64,000 nucleotides of DNA from Dryomyza anilis (Eukaryota; Arthropoda; Insecta; Diptera; Dryomyzidae), in assembly GCA_951804985.1 (NCBI GenBank), contig OX638130.1:119177593-119241592 (forward strand). Direction: 5' to 3'. A program made the translations under genes and the position numbers. The number at the start of each line of letters is the position of its first letter. The stretch's first letter is position 1. The notes beneath the pieces were generated by a model that had not been told where the DNA came from, did no database searches, and saw only the letters and a program-made list of their open reading frames with translations. Positions 20,801 through 31,642 of this stretch are shown here, piece after piece.

Positions 20801-23800
20801 AAGATATACGAGCCAACAACGAGTCCAAATTATTAAAATTTACTACCGAAATTCGAATTCGTATATCTTTCCATCATGTAGCGTGCCTGTTGCAAAACCG
20901 TTTAGAACTAAAACTCACTAAAATGCCAATTGTTCACTTACAAAAATCCAAGGATTGAAACCGTAACCGAAACCGAAACCGATATCCATTTAAAACCGTT
21001 TCATTTTTAAAACCGAAACCGTAACCGAAACCGTTATACGAAAATCAGAAATAAACCGATATCCAAAACCGATATAAACGGTTTCGGTTTTATACCGGTT
21101 TAAAACGGTTTTTAAAAAAGTATAAAAAGAAACAGAAAAACATATTTTATTTTATATAGAAGATCTTAAGTACAGGTCATGTTTAAATGTCATTTAATAA
21201 AATTTGGAGTTCCCAAAATAAAAATGTTTTGTTGTACAAAAATTGTTTTTTGTACAACAACGTTGTTTTTTGAGAAACGATATTTCCAAAAACAACGGTA
21301 TTTGGTCTAAAATTTGTTCTTTTGTTTTATTAATCGAATTAACAACAAAACACCTGCAACTCCAAGCAAAATTTTTACGTTAAAAAATGATTCAAATTTT
21401 AATAATATTGGTTTTTTCATTATTTTATTAGTAATATATATAGAGGAGCTTGGGGTAAGTGGGACAAGTTTTGAAAAGTTCATTTGAATATTTTTTATAT
21501 TCTTTTAAAGGATCTTTTCAATAGAATACTATTTATAAGTCTTTTAATGAATTTTTGACTGATGTTTCAAAACAGCTCAATTTCGGACATAAACAAAACA
21601 ATGGTAATGCAAGAAAAAATGTAAAAAAAGTTTCAAATTATTAACATCTCAGTAACTATTTAAGGAAATCGAAAAATGAAGTGCAAGTTCGACAAATTTA
21701 AACATTTCAAGTATAAGGCAGATATTTGTTTCCATTAGTTAGAATTAAAAATTTCATGTTCTTGCAATTTTTTGAACGAGAACAAGATCGAGATTTTGCA
21801 AAAAAAAAGAAGAAGAGCAAGTGCAAGACTAAGACTGCAAGAAAAGGATGACTCTTGCGTTTTTTTATGATTTTAATGTATTTATTATGTTTTTAAGGTA
21901 ATAATGATATACAAAATAATTCATGATATTACTAAATATTGAACAACAAGTAACAATGGAAAGCGTGCAAAATATTTATGAACGTGAACATTAATGAAGA
22001 TGTATGTTTTTTTTTTGTTTTTGTCAATTCTAAAGAATATAAGCATCTTAAAAGCACTTTTGAAGCGGTAAATAGCTTAAAAAGTGCATCAAAAGTCGCT
22101 TCAAAAAGATAAAACAGACAAAACAATGTTTTTCTCTTTTTTTCGCTACGCTGGTTCGTACATCGATTGTGCATATGCACTGTGCTATGCACATTTTTAT
22201 TTTACTTTTATATATACTTTTTTTGTTAATTGTAAAATCATGAAGTAATAAAAAATACGCTGATTCGTTTGAAAGTGCAACAACAACAAAAATGCGTATA
22301 AAGCAGCATCCAAGCTTTTGATAGAATTTTTGGCGGGAAATTTTTTGTACCACAAAGAGAACTCGTTGTTGTTGCCAACTAGAGAGCTGTACTAGATACA
22401 TACATGTAGTGTGGTGCCATGCGTCTGTCCGTTGCCATGCGTCTGTCTGTGTCATGCGTCTCTCCGTTGTCATGCGTCTGTCTGTTTGTCATGCGTCTGT
22501 TTGTTGCCATGCGATGATACAGGATAGCAACGAAGAGTTGTCGTTGTGAAAGTGTGTGTATAAGAATCGTTATATTCTCTTCTTTCTGTTAGTATTCACT
22601 TTGTAGCGTTTGAGTTTGTGTTCGCATGGTGTTCGCAAAGAAAAATGTTACTATGCAAGATATTATTTGAGTTCTATTTACATACGGATTTTTTAATCTG
22701 TGACGAAAACAGAAATATGCCTATACGAAATAATCCTTATATTTATTGTATATGTATATCGTATAATGTATATCGTCGTTGTAGAACGAAAAGTCACCAA
22801 ACACATGTTAATGAAAAACTTAATTTTCGAGTTTGTTGATTAATATTATAAAAAGTAATTGATGCATTTTTAAAGGTGAAATATCAACTAATAGATTTAC
22901 ATTTTCTTATCAATTGATAGATACATAAAGAAGTTTGTAAAAAATATTTAGCATTTTGAAAATTTATTTGGTGACTTATCGTTCATTTTATTATGGCCTT
23001 GAGATTTTGAATTGTCTCGTCAACATCACTTGATTTATACAATTATTTTTTATTAGTTAATTCTTGTTAAAATATAATTCAAATTTTTATGTTATTGGTT
23101 TTTTTTTTGTTGTTAGTAAAATGTTGAAGAAATTGAAAATAAGTACAATTATTACAATTATTGTTCATATTCTATTCGTTTTCATAATTAATATGCAGTT
23201 TAAGATACTTGTCTTCGATCTTTTATTTAAAAAGATTAAGATTACCATTTCTTGTCTTGCTCTTGCAAATGATCATCACTAGTTTACATATATTGCAGTT
23301 TACAGAATTGTTGAAATTTAATTTCTTTGGCTTTTATGGATGAAAATTGTACAAAATTCTTCTTCTTTGCAATTCAGATCATATCTCAGGTGAAGTCAAA
23401 ATGTTGCTTTTCATTGGTTTGTGGTCACGAAATTTTAAATTAAATTTTTTTCTTGGCGTAATCAATTAAATAATTCATATAACACAATATTTTTACTAAA
23501 ATAACAACAAACATTGTTTAAATTACGTTTCCCACTATCATAATTTGAACATAATTTAGCACCATATAAAAAATGTAAAATTATATGAAAAATATGGAAA
23601 TAAAGATAATTTATACAAAAACCGAAATCAAAACCGAAACCGTAACATGGAACCGGTATACCGAAACCGTTTCGTTATATAAACTTAAAACCGAAACCGT
23701 AACCGAAACCGAAACGCGGAAAAAACCGAAACCGAAATCGAAACCGTTATTCGTTTAGGTTTCAATCCTTGCAAAAATCTTAATATATCTTTCAATTTTT

Positions 23801-25162
23801 GATCGATGAGCTTAATATTTCTACCAAATGATTAGAAAATGTGAATCTATCAATTGGTATTTCAACTTTAAAAATGTATCAATTACTTTTTGTAATAATT
23901 ACCAACAAAATTGAAATTTAAGATTTTCATTAACATTTATTTGGTGACTTTTAGTTCTACAACGACGATATGGAAAATTTATGATTATTTTTTCGAATTT
24001 TACTTTTTATTACAATTTTTAATATATTTTGTATACATTTTTTTTTTGTAATCTCACCTTTGTGTATCTTCCACATAATCGAGTAGGTGTTGTCAATTTC
24101 TTTGAACGGCTGCTGTCGCGATAACACCTCCCAGAGCACAATAGCCCAACTGAACACATCACATTTTTCAGTATAACGCGAGCCCTCAAAAACCTGCAAC
24201 GTTTTGAAATTGTTAAGGAAATCCACAACAAGATGCGTCACAAGTTGCGACATCAACTAGAAACGAACAAAAAACCAAATACTAGAAGACAAATTTACTT
24301 ACTTCAGGCGCCATCCAAGCAGCGCTGCCCTTGTTGTTAGTCATCCATGTGGATTTGTCGGCAACGGTGCCAAAATCGCAAATTTTCAAATGTCTGCCCT
24401 TGTTGGTGAGCAGCAAATTCAATGGTTTTAGATCGCGATGTATCAGTGGCTTTGGTTTCATGGCGTGCAGATAAGAAACTCCCTGAAATGTGATAACATG
24501 CATTAAACAAACATTTACAAAAAAAATCTAATCTAAAAACAACCTCTGCGCACTGTCGCGCCCAACTCATGGCATGCGCCTTGGCATAGTGTGGTTTCAC
24601 TTTGCCATGCAGAAAATTGTGCAGTGAGCCACCCTCGGCATATTCCATAATCAAGTAGGTGGCCTGCTGGTCCGCTGAAATGCCATACAAAGCGATGATG
24701 TTGGGATGGCGCACGCGCGACAATTGTTTGACCTACAGTAGAGGAGGGTAGTCTAGAGAGTAGTTTTTATTATTAATGTAGAGAACACTTTACCTCAGTT
24801 TCAATGGCCTTTTGTTCAGCGCTAGCACCAAATTCCTTCACAGCGACAAAATGCTGTCGCCACACAGCCTTGTAGACGACACCATAAGAGCCGTGTCCAA
24901 CTTTCTGCAAAACAAAAATCATTAGGTATTTTTTTAAAACACTAATTCAAATTAATTAAATTAATATTTTGCATTTCGTTTTAACCTCCAGCAAATCGAT
25001 TTCATCAAAATGCACCGTTGGTGTGATGCGCGCCACAGCAACTGCGGTTCCGCCAACTGCGCCATTAGCTGTCCAGATGGGTGCTGTGGGAGATGCAAGT
25101 CCAGCGGTGACTGCCTCCTGTGTTGCTACAGCGCCTCCGCCTGATACTCCACCTTCTGCCAT
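17864..25162 (-). CDS. Tak1: TGF-beta-activated kinase 1 (MAP3K), 3' end missing
   Basis: Ser/Thr MAP kinase kinase kinase that relays Imd/TNF-type signals to JNK and the IKK/Relish branch, in complex with Tab2. Coding exons on minus, all phases joining: 25162-24986, 24904-24794, 24732-24544, 24482-24303, 24193-24058, 20032-19851, 18362-17988 and 17924-17864, giving 437 codons. A 59-residue Ala/Gly-rich leader ends HFDEIDLLE. The kinase domain then shows the glycine loop GHGSYGVV (residues 62-69), Lys82 in AVK, HRD at 174-176, DFG at 195-197, the activation loop [14 protein letters not shown] typical of TAK1, and a C-lobe ending in exon 6. Exons 7-8 are a Ser/Thr-rich linker. The TAB2-binding coiled-coil C-terminus is not seen; exon 8 ends at a clean donor (GTAAGTG), so more exons must follow, probably beyond the left edge or too short to recognise. 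The start ATG is the first in-frame Met. The 4-kb intron 5 holds two transposons. Confidence 0.95.
18363..19440. mobile_element. AAAGCACC-hairpin element II, in a Tak1 intron
   Basis: The left end near 18437-18460 carries ATCATGCCAAAGGGGTGAATG and the right end near 19388-19415 carries CATTCGCCCCTTTGGCATGACAG, so the ends are inverted. Two internal hairpins use the AAGCACCTATCGAT/ATCGATAGGTGCTTT arms (about 18698-18820 and 18985-19115). It is in the opposite orientation to the copies at 31643-32665 and 48787-49803. A second partial end (ATATCGTCACTATC with GCCAAAGAGGCGAA) abuts at 19430-19460. It is non-coding and lies within the intron between Tak1 exons 6 and 7. Confidence 0.75.
20262..20440. 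mobile_element. Short inverted-repeat element (CCTTATTTTGTAAAACG ends)
   Basis: CTCCTTATTTTGTAAAACG at 20267-20285 is answered by GGTTTTACAAAATAAGG at 20418-20434. The interior of about 130 bases is AT-rich with no coding content. A related pair with nearly the same words (ATTCTGTATTTCGAAACGAA) occurs at 28137-28305. Confidence 0.6.
20645..20903. mobile_element. mariner-type foldback with transposase N-terminal remnant
   Basis: Two tandem left ends, AAGGGTTTTTCAA at 20645 and again at 20684, are followed by the same sequence found inverted in the copy at 12910-13126. From ATG 20796 a short frame reads [17 protein letters not shown], which resembles the N-terminal helix-turn-helix start of mariner-family transposases. 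At 20857-20880 the sequence turns back as the inverted complement (GTATATCTTTCCATCATG), and a degraded right end follows (TAGCGTGCCTGTTGCAAAACC). The element is an inverted duplication of a mariner 5' end and cannot code for a transposase. Confidence 0.75.
20949..23771 (+). mobile_element. Non-autonomous hAT-like element, complete copy (2823 bp)
   Basis: The ends are CAAGGATTGAAACCG (20949) and GGTTTCAATCCTTG (ending 23771), perfect inverted repeats over 14 bases. They are extended by repeated ACCGAAACCG words on both sides. An 8-bp direct repeat CAAAAATC flanks it exactly (20941-20948 and 23772-23779), and 8-bp duplications are characteristic of the hAT superfamily. No hAT transposase frame is present; the largest frame (minus 22473-22048) has no transposase or BED-finger motifs. 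It carries the same nested element and MITE as copy 1. It sits inside the 4-kb Tak1 intron 5, so it must be spliced out of the Tak1 transcript. Confidence 0.88.
21440..23540. mobile_element. Nested DNA element with GGGGTAAAGTGG-type ends, copy 2
   Basis: The left boundary reads GAGGAGCTTGGGGTAAGTGG at about 21443. The right boundary, near 23525-23540, has CCCAC but has lost the TTACCCC seen at the matching place in copy 1. Otherwise it is colinear with 2262-4446, with several small indels. It also holds the GAACGAAAAGTCACCAAA MITE at 22771-22985. Confidence 0.55.
23795..23970. mobile_element. MITE right half (TTGGTGACTTTTAGTTC end)
   Basis: The sequence ends ATTTGGTGACTTTTAGTTCT followed by ACAACGACGATAT, the terminal signature of the family at 57670-57935 and 3671-3908, here in the opposite orientation. 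The hAT-like element inserted next to it. The left half is not recognisable. Confidence 0.55.
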
Positions 25163-25600
25163 TTGAGGGATGTGTTGTTTCAGTGCAGTACTTTAAGACG
25201 CACAATTGTTTTCTTCGGGGCAGACGCAGCACCAGCAGCTGTTTTCCCAGAATTACACAGTAGCCACACTTTAATATTATGGACTCTGAAAATGTCTGTG
25301 TTGTTTACTGCGATTTAACTGCGGCTGCTTTTCGCAAATGCTTTTCTTGCATTTTGTACTCCTTAAAACACCACGGAAACTATAAACTTTTTAAATTGTT
25401 TGATTTAAATGCCTTCAAATTGTTGAAATTCCATTAGTTTGTTTGCGGATAATTGCAAAAAATTATATACGATTTTTTTATATTTTCGCAGATAAAAAGT
25501 TACGATAGCAGCATCGTTGACAGCAGCTGTCAGTGCTGGCTCAGCTGATTTGCAATAGTGCGCGTAGTGTTGCCAACTATGTGTAATGTGGTGTGTGTCC
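25163..25600 (-). promoter_or_regulatory. Tak1 upstream region / 5' UTR candidate
   Basis: The 100-150 bases immediately upstream of the Tak1 start codon are GC-richer than their surroundings (TTCGGGGCAGACGCAGCACC near 25216), as expected of a 5' UTR and promoter. A second GC-richer patch at 25500-25580 contains CAGCTGTCAGTGCTGGC and CAGCTGATTTG, two E-box-like CAGCTG words. No TATA box at a typical distance is convincing. Confidence 0.4.
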
Positions 25601-25679
25601 GTAATAAATGTTTTTGTGAATTTAAAATGTTAAAAAAATTAATTTTTAGTATAGTGTAACTTCGAAAATATTTAAGAAA

Positions 25680-26235
25680 TACAACCCAATCGATAACGTT
25701 TCGATTTCGTAATGATATCGTTAAATTTCTATAGTATCAGTATTGAATTTGTCAAAAAAAAATCTGTTCAATGAAACAATTTAATAAATTTTAAAATATG
25801 AAGAAATTTCGCAACAGTTAGAAAATTTTAGAATTTAGTAAGTATGAAATAGTTTTTGCTGCCTTCAAAAAACTAATTTTACTAGGTAAACTAGGTAAAC
25901 AATTTTAATGTTGTGGATGATATAGAATGCTTGATGCACTGCTTCATGAAATATATTTTCAAGGCAAATTAATTTAAATAGTATTGAAATTGAATAACTT
26001 TTCGAATTCATTTCGAAATCGAAATTGAATAATTTTTGGAATTCGTTTCGATATCGAAATTGAATCAATTTTCAAATTCATTTCGATATCGAGAATTCAT
26101 ATCGATATCGTTAACGATAAAGCCATCTCTATCGAGAACGATATCATTTTAGAATCGTTAACGATAGTCGAAAACGATAATAATGTTCGTTCAAACGATA
26201 TAGTTTCGAATTCGTTTCGATATCGTTTGGTATGC
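25680..26235. repeat. Cluster of GATATCG / CGATA words, probably a degenerate DNA element
   Basis: TTTCGATATCG, TTTCGAAATCG and GTTAACGATA words recur more than ten times between 25690 and 26230, often inverted with respect to each other. TATCGATA at 26100-26107 matches the DRE octamer bound by DREF. The dense inverted organisation, with AGAGATGGCTTTATCG in complement at about 26115-26135, looks more like decayed terminal repeats of a transposon than a designed promoter. It lies 0.5-1.1 kb upstream of Tak1. Confidence 0.45.
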
Positions 26236-26524
26236 TGTGAATGTATATTATAAACTGTGCAACTTCTTGCTTTTTCGACTTTTGCCAATTTTTTAAATGC
26301 ATTTTTATTTAAATTTTATTCGAAAAAAATTATTTGACCTTTAAATGTAAATTTAGAATTTTATTTAAAGTGAAAAATAAATGAGATCGCATGTCCTTCT
26401 AAATTTACCACAATATTGTTTTAAAGTGAATTTTTTGAAGTATTTATAAACCTTGTAAATTTGAAAAATTCATAAATATTAAAGGCTGAGTTAAATCCCC
26501 AAAAATTAATGAAAAAAACTGATA

Positions 26525-26725
26525 TTTTCCATACCAGACATAATTGGGAGTGATTTTATTACAATTTCATTTTTGGGGATTATTTAAATAAATTTGGGCA
26601 TTCATTAATTCGTTATGAACGTACCAGACATAATTGGGAGTGATTTCATACTTTTTGAGGATTATTTCAAATAATTTGAGGGACACATTTGGGCCATTCT
26701 TTAATTCGTATTGGACGATTTTTTC
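26525..26725. repeat. Tandem duplication of about 96 bp
   Basis: ACCAGACATAATTGGGAGTG occurs at 26534 and again at 26623. Each is followed at similar distances by GGGGATTATTT/GAGGATTATTT, a TTTGGGC word and ATTAATTCGT/TTTAATTCGT. The two units have diverged. They are non-coding. Confidence 0.65.
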
Positions 26726-26815
26726 GTTGCGGATTATAACTAAATGAATAATGTCTAAAATATGAGGACGATTTCATTTTTGTGTTAGGGACTATTTTTT
26801 GGGTGCTACATATCA

Positions 26816-26975
26816 TCACCTGAGAATTTATTTGCCTCAAACGCTCTATAGATTTGATTCGAGATATCGAAAAACGAATAATGGAATTAGAAAGAGAAGT
26901 TATAAGTCATATTTATCATTTTCCTAACTCCATTCATCCAAAAATGTCGTTTGAGCCAAATAAATTCTCAGGTGA
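26816..26975. mobile_element. 160-bp MITE with 28-bp inverted ends
   Basis: TCACCTGAGAATTTATTTG continuing CCTCAAACG at 26816-26843 is answered by CGTTTGAGC continuing CAAATAAATTCTCAGGTGA at 26948-26975. The arms are almost perfect. The interior of about 100 bases has no gene. A 69-codon frame crosses it and is not considered real. Confidence 0.8.
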
Positions 26976-28072
26976 CATATTACATTTTACTTTTTTTGAA
27001 TATTTTACTGTTTTCATTTTAATTTTATACAATTATTTTATTTTGCATAGAATATTGCTTTAGGCAAAAATTTTGTTTAGGTAGAATATCCTGGAGAAGG
27101 TGATTTTCCAGAAGACAGGAATTGAACGATGTTGATGTGAAGAATTCGGTTTTCCGGTAAACATTTTGTTGGAGAAGAATTATGTTGGGTTAGATTTTTC
27201 ATGTAAGAATTTGATCGATGAAGAAATCTTACTGAGAAAATATTCTCTCAGTTTCGGAAAATTCTCTGAGTAGAATTGTCTCAAAAAATAATTTTTGGCA
27301 GTACGAAATAGCCTCCAATAAAAAAAAATCCCATTGAAAAATCGCCCAATGAAATAACCCTCAAAAAAATTTTCGTTGAGGAGTATTTCATTGGAGCTTA
27401 TTTCATATAAAATAACACCCAAAATCCTATGAATAATTTGGGTTGTTATATATATTTGATTTATTTCATAGTTGCAATTTGCTCGATGGAGAATTGTGCG
27501 CCTGCAAAAATTTAGTAGAAAAGTAAAAGAAAGTATTTTGGTTTTTTAGAAAAAGGATTTATTTCTTTTAAAAGCTCTTAAAACTTAAGATGTTTTACAT
27601 TTATAATATATCATTACATATCATTTTATATATTTATATATATATATTATTTAAAAATAAAATACACAAGGCAAAATTATTTAAATGTTTCTTCTAGTTT
27701 AACAGAAATTGTTCATTTGTTTATATCGTGTAAATGTTTATAACATAATTACGTTTTATTTATGTTACTTACACTCATATTTGATCTCTTAACGACGACT
27801 TGATTTGTTGTGAATATAAAAAAGTTTTTCTTTTTTTTTTAGTTCATTTCAAACCCAAATCAAAGGCGTTGGTGAAAGAAATACATGCGCTCTATGTAAT
27901 ACATAATTTGGTTTTCGCTTCGAATCGCAGTCGAAATAAAGTATGACGTACAATTTCAGTCAATCATTATATTTGACATATATGTTTTTATTTTTAATTT
28001 TATGCATATTTTAAAACCACAACATAATGCAGTTAATTAGCTAAAATAGAAAGATTGTTCTTGTAAGGTATA
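26976..28072. other. Intergenic AT-rich DNA
   Basis: No gene is recognised. Repetitive short words (ATTTCATTGGAG, TTATTTCATA) occur around 27340-27420 but have no clear period. Nothing else is resolved. Confidence 0.45.
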
Positions 28073-28372
28073 TAATATCGTTGTTGTAGAAGCAAACCGT
28101 TCAATATCTAACAGTTTCTCAAGAGAATTTCTTAATGCCTCATTCTGTATTTCGAAACGAAAGACTATTAGACGAAAGTGGCGTCATTTTAAATAAATTT
28201 CAAAGTTATAAAAGTCAAGTAACATGAAGTCAAAATTTGTGTGATGACATTTTGACGTCAAATTGTCGTTTCGTTCTTCGTTTCGAAATGCAGAATGTGG
28301 GTATTAATCTTCTCTACTAGTTTTTATAATTTTAAAACATTAAAAATTATTACTGCTACAACGACGATATGT
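28073..28372. mobile_element. 300-bp MITE (ATATCGTTGTTGTAG ends) with a nested inverted-repeat element
   Basis: The outer ends are ATATCGTTGTTGTAGAAGC (28074) and CTGCTACAACGACGATAT (28353-28370). Inside, at 28137-28305, CATTCTGTATTTCGAAACGA is answered by CGTTTCGAAATGCAGAATG, indicating a second element inserted in the first. Neither has coding capacity. Confidence 0.65.
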
Positions 28373-28939
28373 TAAATTAAAAATTATTTATTATATGCAT
28401 TAAATGCCATTTAAATTATTTAAAAATATTATTAATCATATAAATGAGTTCCTGTAAATTGTAAAATGCTGTTAATATCATTGAATATAACTATTTATGC
28501 AGTTTAATATGAAAGAACACTTCTTAATTGAAAAAAAAGTATATGCTTTTTTAAATGAGATTTTAATTACTATATTTATATGTATTATAAACTAGTAAAT
28601 TTTAATAATTGTTTCACTTAATTGCATTTAACATCAAACATTTAATACATATTTGCTATTTTATGTTTTCTCAAATTACATAATAATCTAATATTTGACG
28701 CATGTTCATTTCTCTTAAATACATTTAAAAATATTCTCATAATTCAGCAGAGTTTCCAGTAGTTTATGAACTTATGCATTCAAATTCATACAAATGCAAT
28801 GCATTTTAAACTATATAAATACAGTAGATAGATTTTGATTTTGGTGATGTGTGTTTTATTTGTTTCTACTTGATTGTTATGTTTTCTACTTATGTTTTTT
28901 TTTTTTTTGTAATATTCTGTTGTTCTCTATTGGTTAATG

Positions 28940-29022
28940 TTAAAATTGTGTAGGATAGTGAGGTGGTAGTGGTGGAGAGTGAGAAGTGGGTTCAATCAAT
29001 CGTCCTAACTCAAATTCCAAGA
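28940..29022 (-). CDS. Possible terminal coding exon of an unknown gene
   Basis: On the minus strand a good acceptor (TTTGTTTAATTGCAG) ends at 29023. Two bases later it opens a 26-codon frame ending in a stop at 28940-28942: LEFELGRLIEPTSHSPPLPP then HYPTQF. The proline-rich, non-AT-driven residues and higher GC content stand out from the surroundings, and AATAAA-like signals follow on minus near 28855. The phase does not join to any visible inc or Tak1 exon, and I cannot name the gene. It may be chance. Confidence 0.22.
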
Positions 29023-29555
29023 CTGCAATTAAACAAAAATCAAAAAATAGTGATTAATGAATTGTTGTGTTTTGTTTACAAATAATAATAATAATAAAAA
29101 GTTCTGCATTTGAAGCGCGCATATAATAGACTTGAAGCATGCAAAGTAATTATGTTACATCATTTTATTTTAATTAATTAATTGCTTTCTTTAATTGGTC
29201 CGTATTTAAATATAAATTTTCGTAACAACTAAGCTTAAAAATTATTTTTTCAATTAGTAATAATAAATATCTATTATGAAAAGGCTATTAAAAGCCAGCT
29301 TAATATAATACAGAGAAAAGCGTCTATAGTACATCGTCCAAATACTGTTTTGTACACATGAAAAAACCTAATGAGTCTTAAAGGCAATGAATGTACGTAC
29401 GAATAATATTTTTTCGAACAAAAATGATGTTCTCGAATGATGTGGAATAAATAAAAATAGTCGGTATATTTATTCCCGATGAAAATATTCTTAAAGTACC
29501 TTACCAGCGTCACAGTTTATCTACACCATTTACAAATGTTACTCAGAAAACATTA

Positions 29556-31130
29556 ATAGAAATTCAGTAATTCAAAAGATTTCAAAAATTCCATTTGAAA
29601 TTCAAAATTCATCAATTGTAATTCAGAAATTCCATTTGAAATTCAAAAGCCATCAATTGTAATTCAGAAATTCCATTTGAAATTCAAAAGCCATCAATTG
29701 TAATTCAGAAATTCCATTTGAAATTCAAAAGACATCAATTGTAATTCAGAAATTCAATTTGAAATTCAAAAGACATCAATTGTAATTCAGAAATTTCATT
29801 TGAAATTTAAAAGCCATCAATTGTAATTCAGAAATTCTATTTGAAATTCAAAACACAGCAATTGTAATTCAGAAATTCCATTTGACATTAAAAAACATCA
29901 ACTGTAATTCAGAAATTATATTTGAAATTCAAAAGCCATCAATTCTAATTCAGAAATTCCATTTGAAATTCAAAACACAGCAATTGTAATTCAGAAATTC
30001 CATTTAAAATTAAAAAACATCAACTGTAATTCAGAAATTCCATTTGAAATTCAAAATACATCAATTGAAATTCAGAAATTCAATTTGAAATTCAAAACAC
30101 AGTAATTATAATTCAGAAATTCTATTTGAAATTCAAACTACATCAATTGTAATTCAGAAATTCAATTTGAAATTCAAAAGACATCAATTGTAATTCAGAA
30201 ATTCCATTTGAAATTCAAAAAACATCACTTGAAATTCAGAAATTCCATTTGAAATTCAAAAAACATAAATTGTAATTCAGAAATTCTATTTTAAATTCAA
30301 ACGACATCAATTGTAATTCAGAAATTCAATTTGAAATTCAAAAGCCATCAATTGTAATTCAGAAATTCCATTTGAAATTCAAAAGACATCAATTGTAATT
30401 CAGAAATTCCATTTGAAATTCAAAAGCTATCAATTGAAATTCAGAAATTCTATTTGAAATTCAAAAGACATCAATTGTAATTCAGAAATTCCATTTGAAA
30501 TTCAAAAGCCATCAATTGTAATTCAGAAATTCCATTTGAAATTCAAAAGTCATCAATTGTAATTCAAAAATTCCATTTGAAATTCAAAAGCCATCAATTG
30601 TAATTCAGAAATTCCATTTGAAATTGAAAAGCCATCAATTGTAATTCAGAAATTCCATTTGAAATTCAAAAGACATCAATTGTAATTCAGAAATTCAATT
30701 TGAAATTCAAAAGACATCAATTGTAATTCAGAAATTTCATTTGAAATTTAAAAGCCATCAATTGTAATTCAGAAATTCCATTTGAAATTCAAAAGCCTTC
30801 AATTGAAATTCAGAAATTCAATTTGTAATTCAAAAGCCGCCAATTGTAATTTAGAAATTTCATTTGACATTCAATAACGATCAACTGAAATTCAAAAATT
30901 CCATTTAAATTTTCACAGCAATTGGAATTCAGAAATTGCATTTGAAATTCAAAACGTGTCAATTGTAACTTATAAATTCCATTTGAAATTCACGTCATTA
31001 GATTTCCAGAATACATCAATTGACATTCATAATTTTCTATTTGGAATTCAGAATACATCAATTAATATTTATAACATTCCATTTGGAATTCAGAAAATAT
31101 CAAATGAAATTCATGACTCTTTCACCTTTA
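29556..31130. repeat. 41-bp minisatellite array 1 (about 37 units)
   Basis: The unit is about 41 bases: ATTCAGAAATTCCATTTGAA followed by ATTCAAAAGCCATCAATTGTA, with variants at AAGCC/AAGAC/AACAC and TCCA/TCAA. Units run head to tail from about 29580, and the right end grades into a variant with GAATACATCAATTAATATTT. Array length divided by unit length gives roughly 37 units. No frame is conserved across units and none is likely translated. It is 3.1 kb downstream of the inc stop codon. Confidence 0.95.
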
Positions 31131-31620
31131 TTCTGGGGTATTTATAAAGTTTTAGGAGTAAATTTACTCCTAAAACTTCGATGTGTATTGCTTAAAATAG
31201 CTGTTACAAGGAATATTTTTCTACGCCATTTCCAAATTAAATTCGAAAAGGTGCATATTAATTTCAGAAACGGCAAAATGTTTTTCAAATAATCAAATCG
31301 AATTCAGAAAGAGCTAAATTCTATTCTGAAATATGCAAATGGAATTCAAATTAGTCAAACTGAAATCTGAAATGTACAGTTAAATTGTGAAATGGGTAAA
31401 TTAAATTCATAATACTCAAATTGAATACAGAAAGTATAGTAAGTTTGATTTTAAAAATGTTCAAGTTAAATACAGCAAAGAGCAAATTTAATTTATAAAA
31501 TACACAGTAAAAATCGTTTGGAATTCCAAATGGCACTTTTTAAATTTCATTTGCTTGTTTTAAAATTAGTTTGGGCCTTTCTAAATTCAATTTGACTATT
31601 TAATCTGTCTTTTCTATATT
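31131..31620. repeat. Decayed continuation of the 41-bp array
   Basis: Scattered words such as GAATTCAGAAAGAGC, GAAATCTGAAATG and GGAATTCCAAATGG keep the rhythm of the neighbouring array, but units can no longer be aligned end to end. The interpretation is that these are old, mutated units at the array edge. Confidence 0.5.
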
Positions 31621-31642
31621 TAATCTGCAAATTGTGTAGAAC

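Noticed and set aside
22048..22473. 141-codon minus-strand frame in the hAT-like element, considered as a transposase
   Set aside because: It has no BED finger or hAT dimerisation motifs, the homologous frame in copy 1 is broken, and the composition reads as non-coding.
27480..27515. Possible minus-strand acceptor (TTTTTGCAG) and short terminal frame
   Set aside because: Only 11 codons to a stop and no upstream partner; an acceptor-like word of this kind is common in AT-rich DNA.
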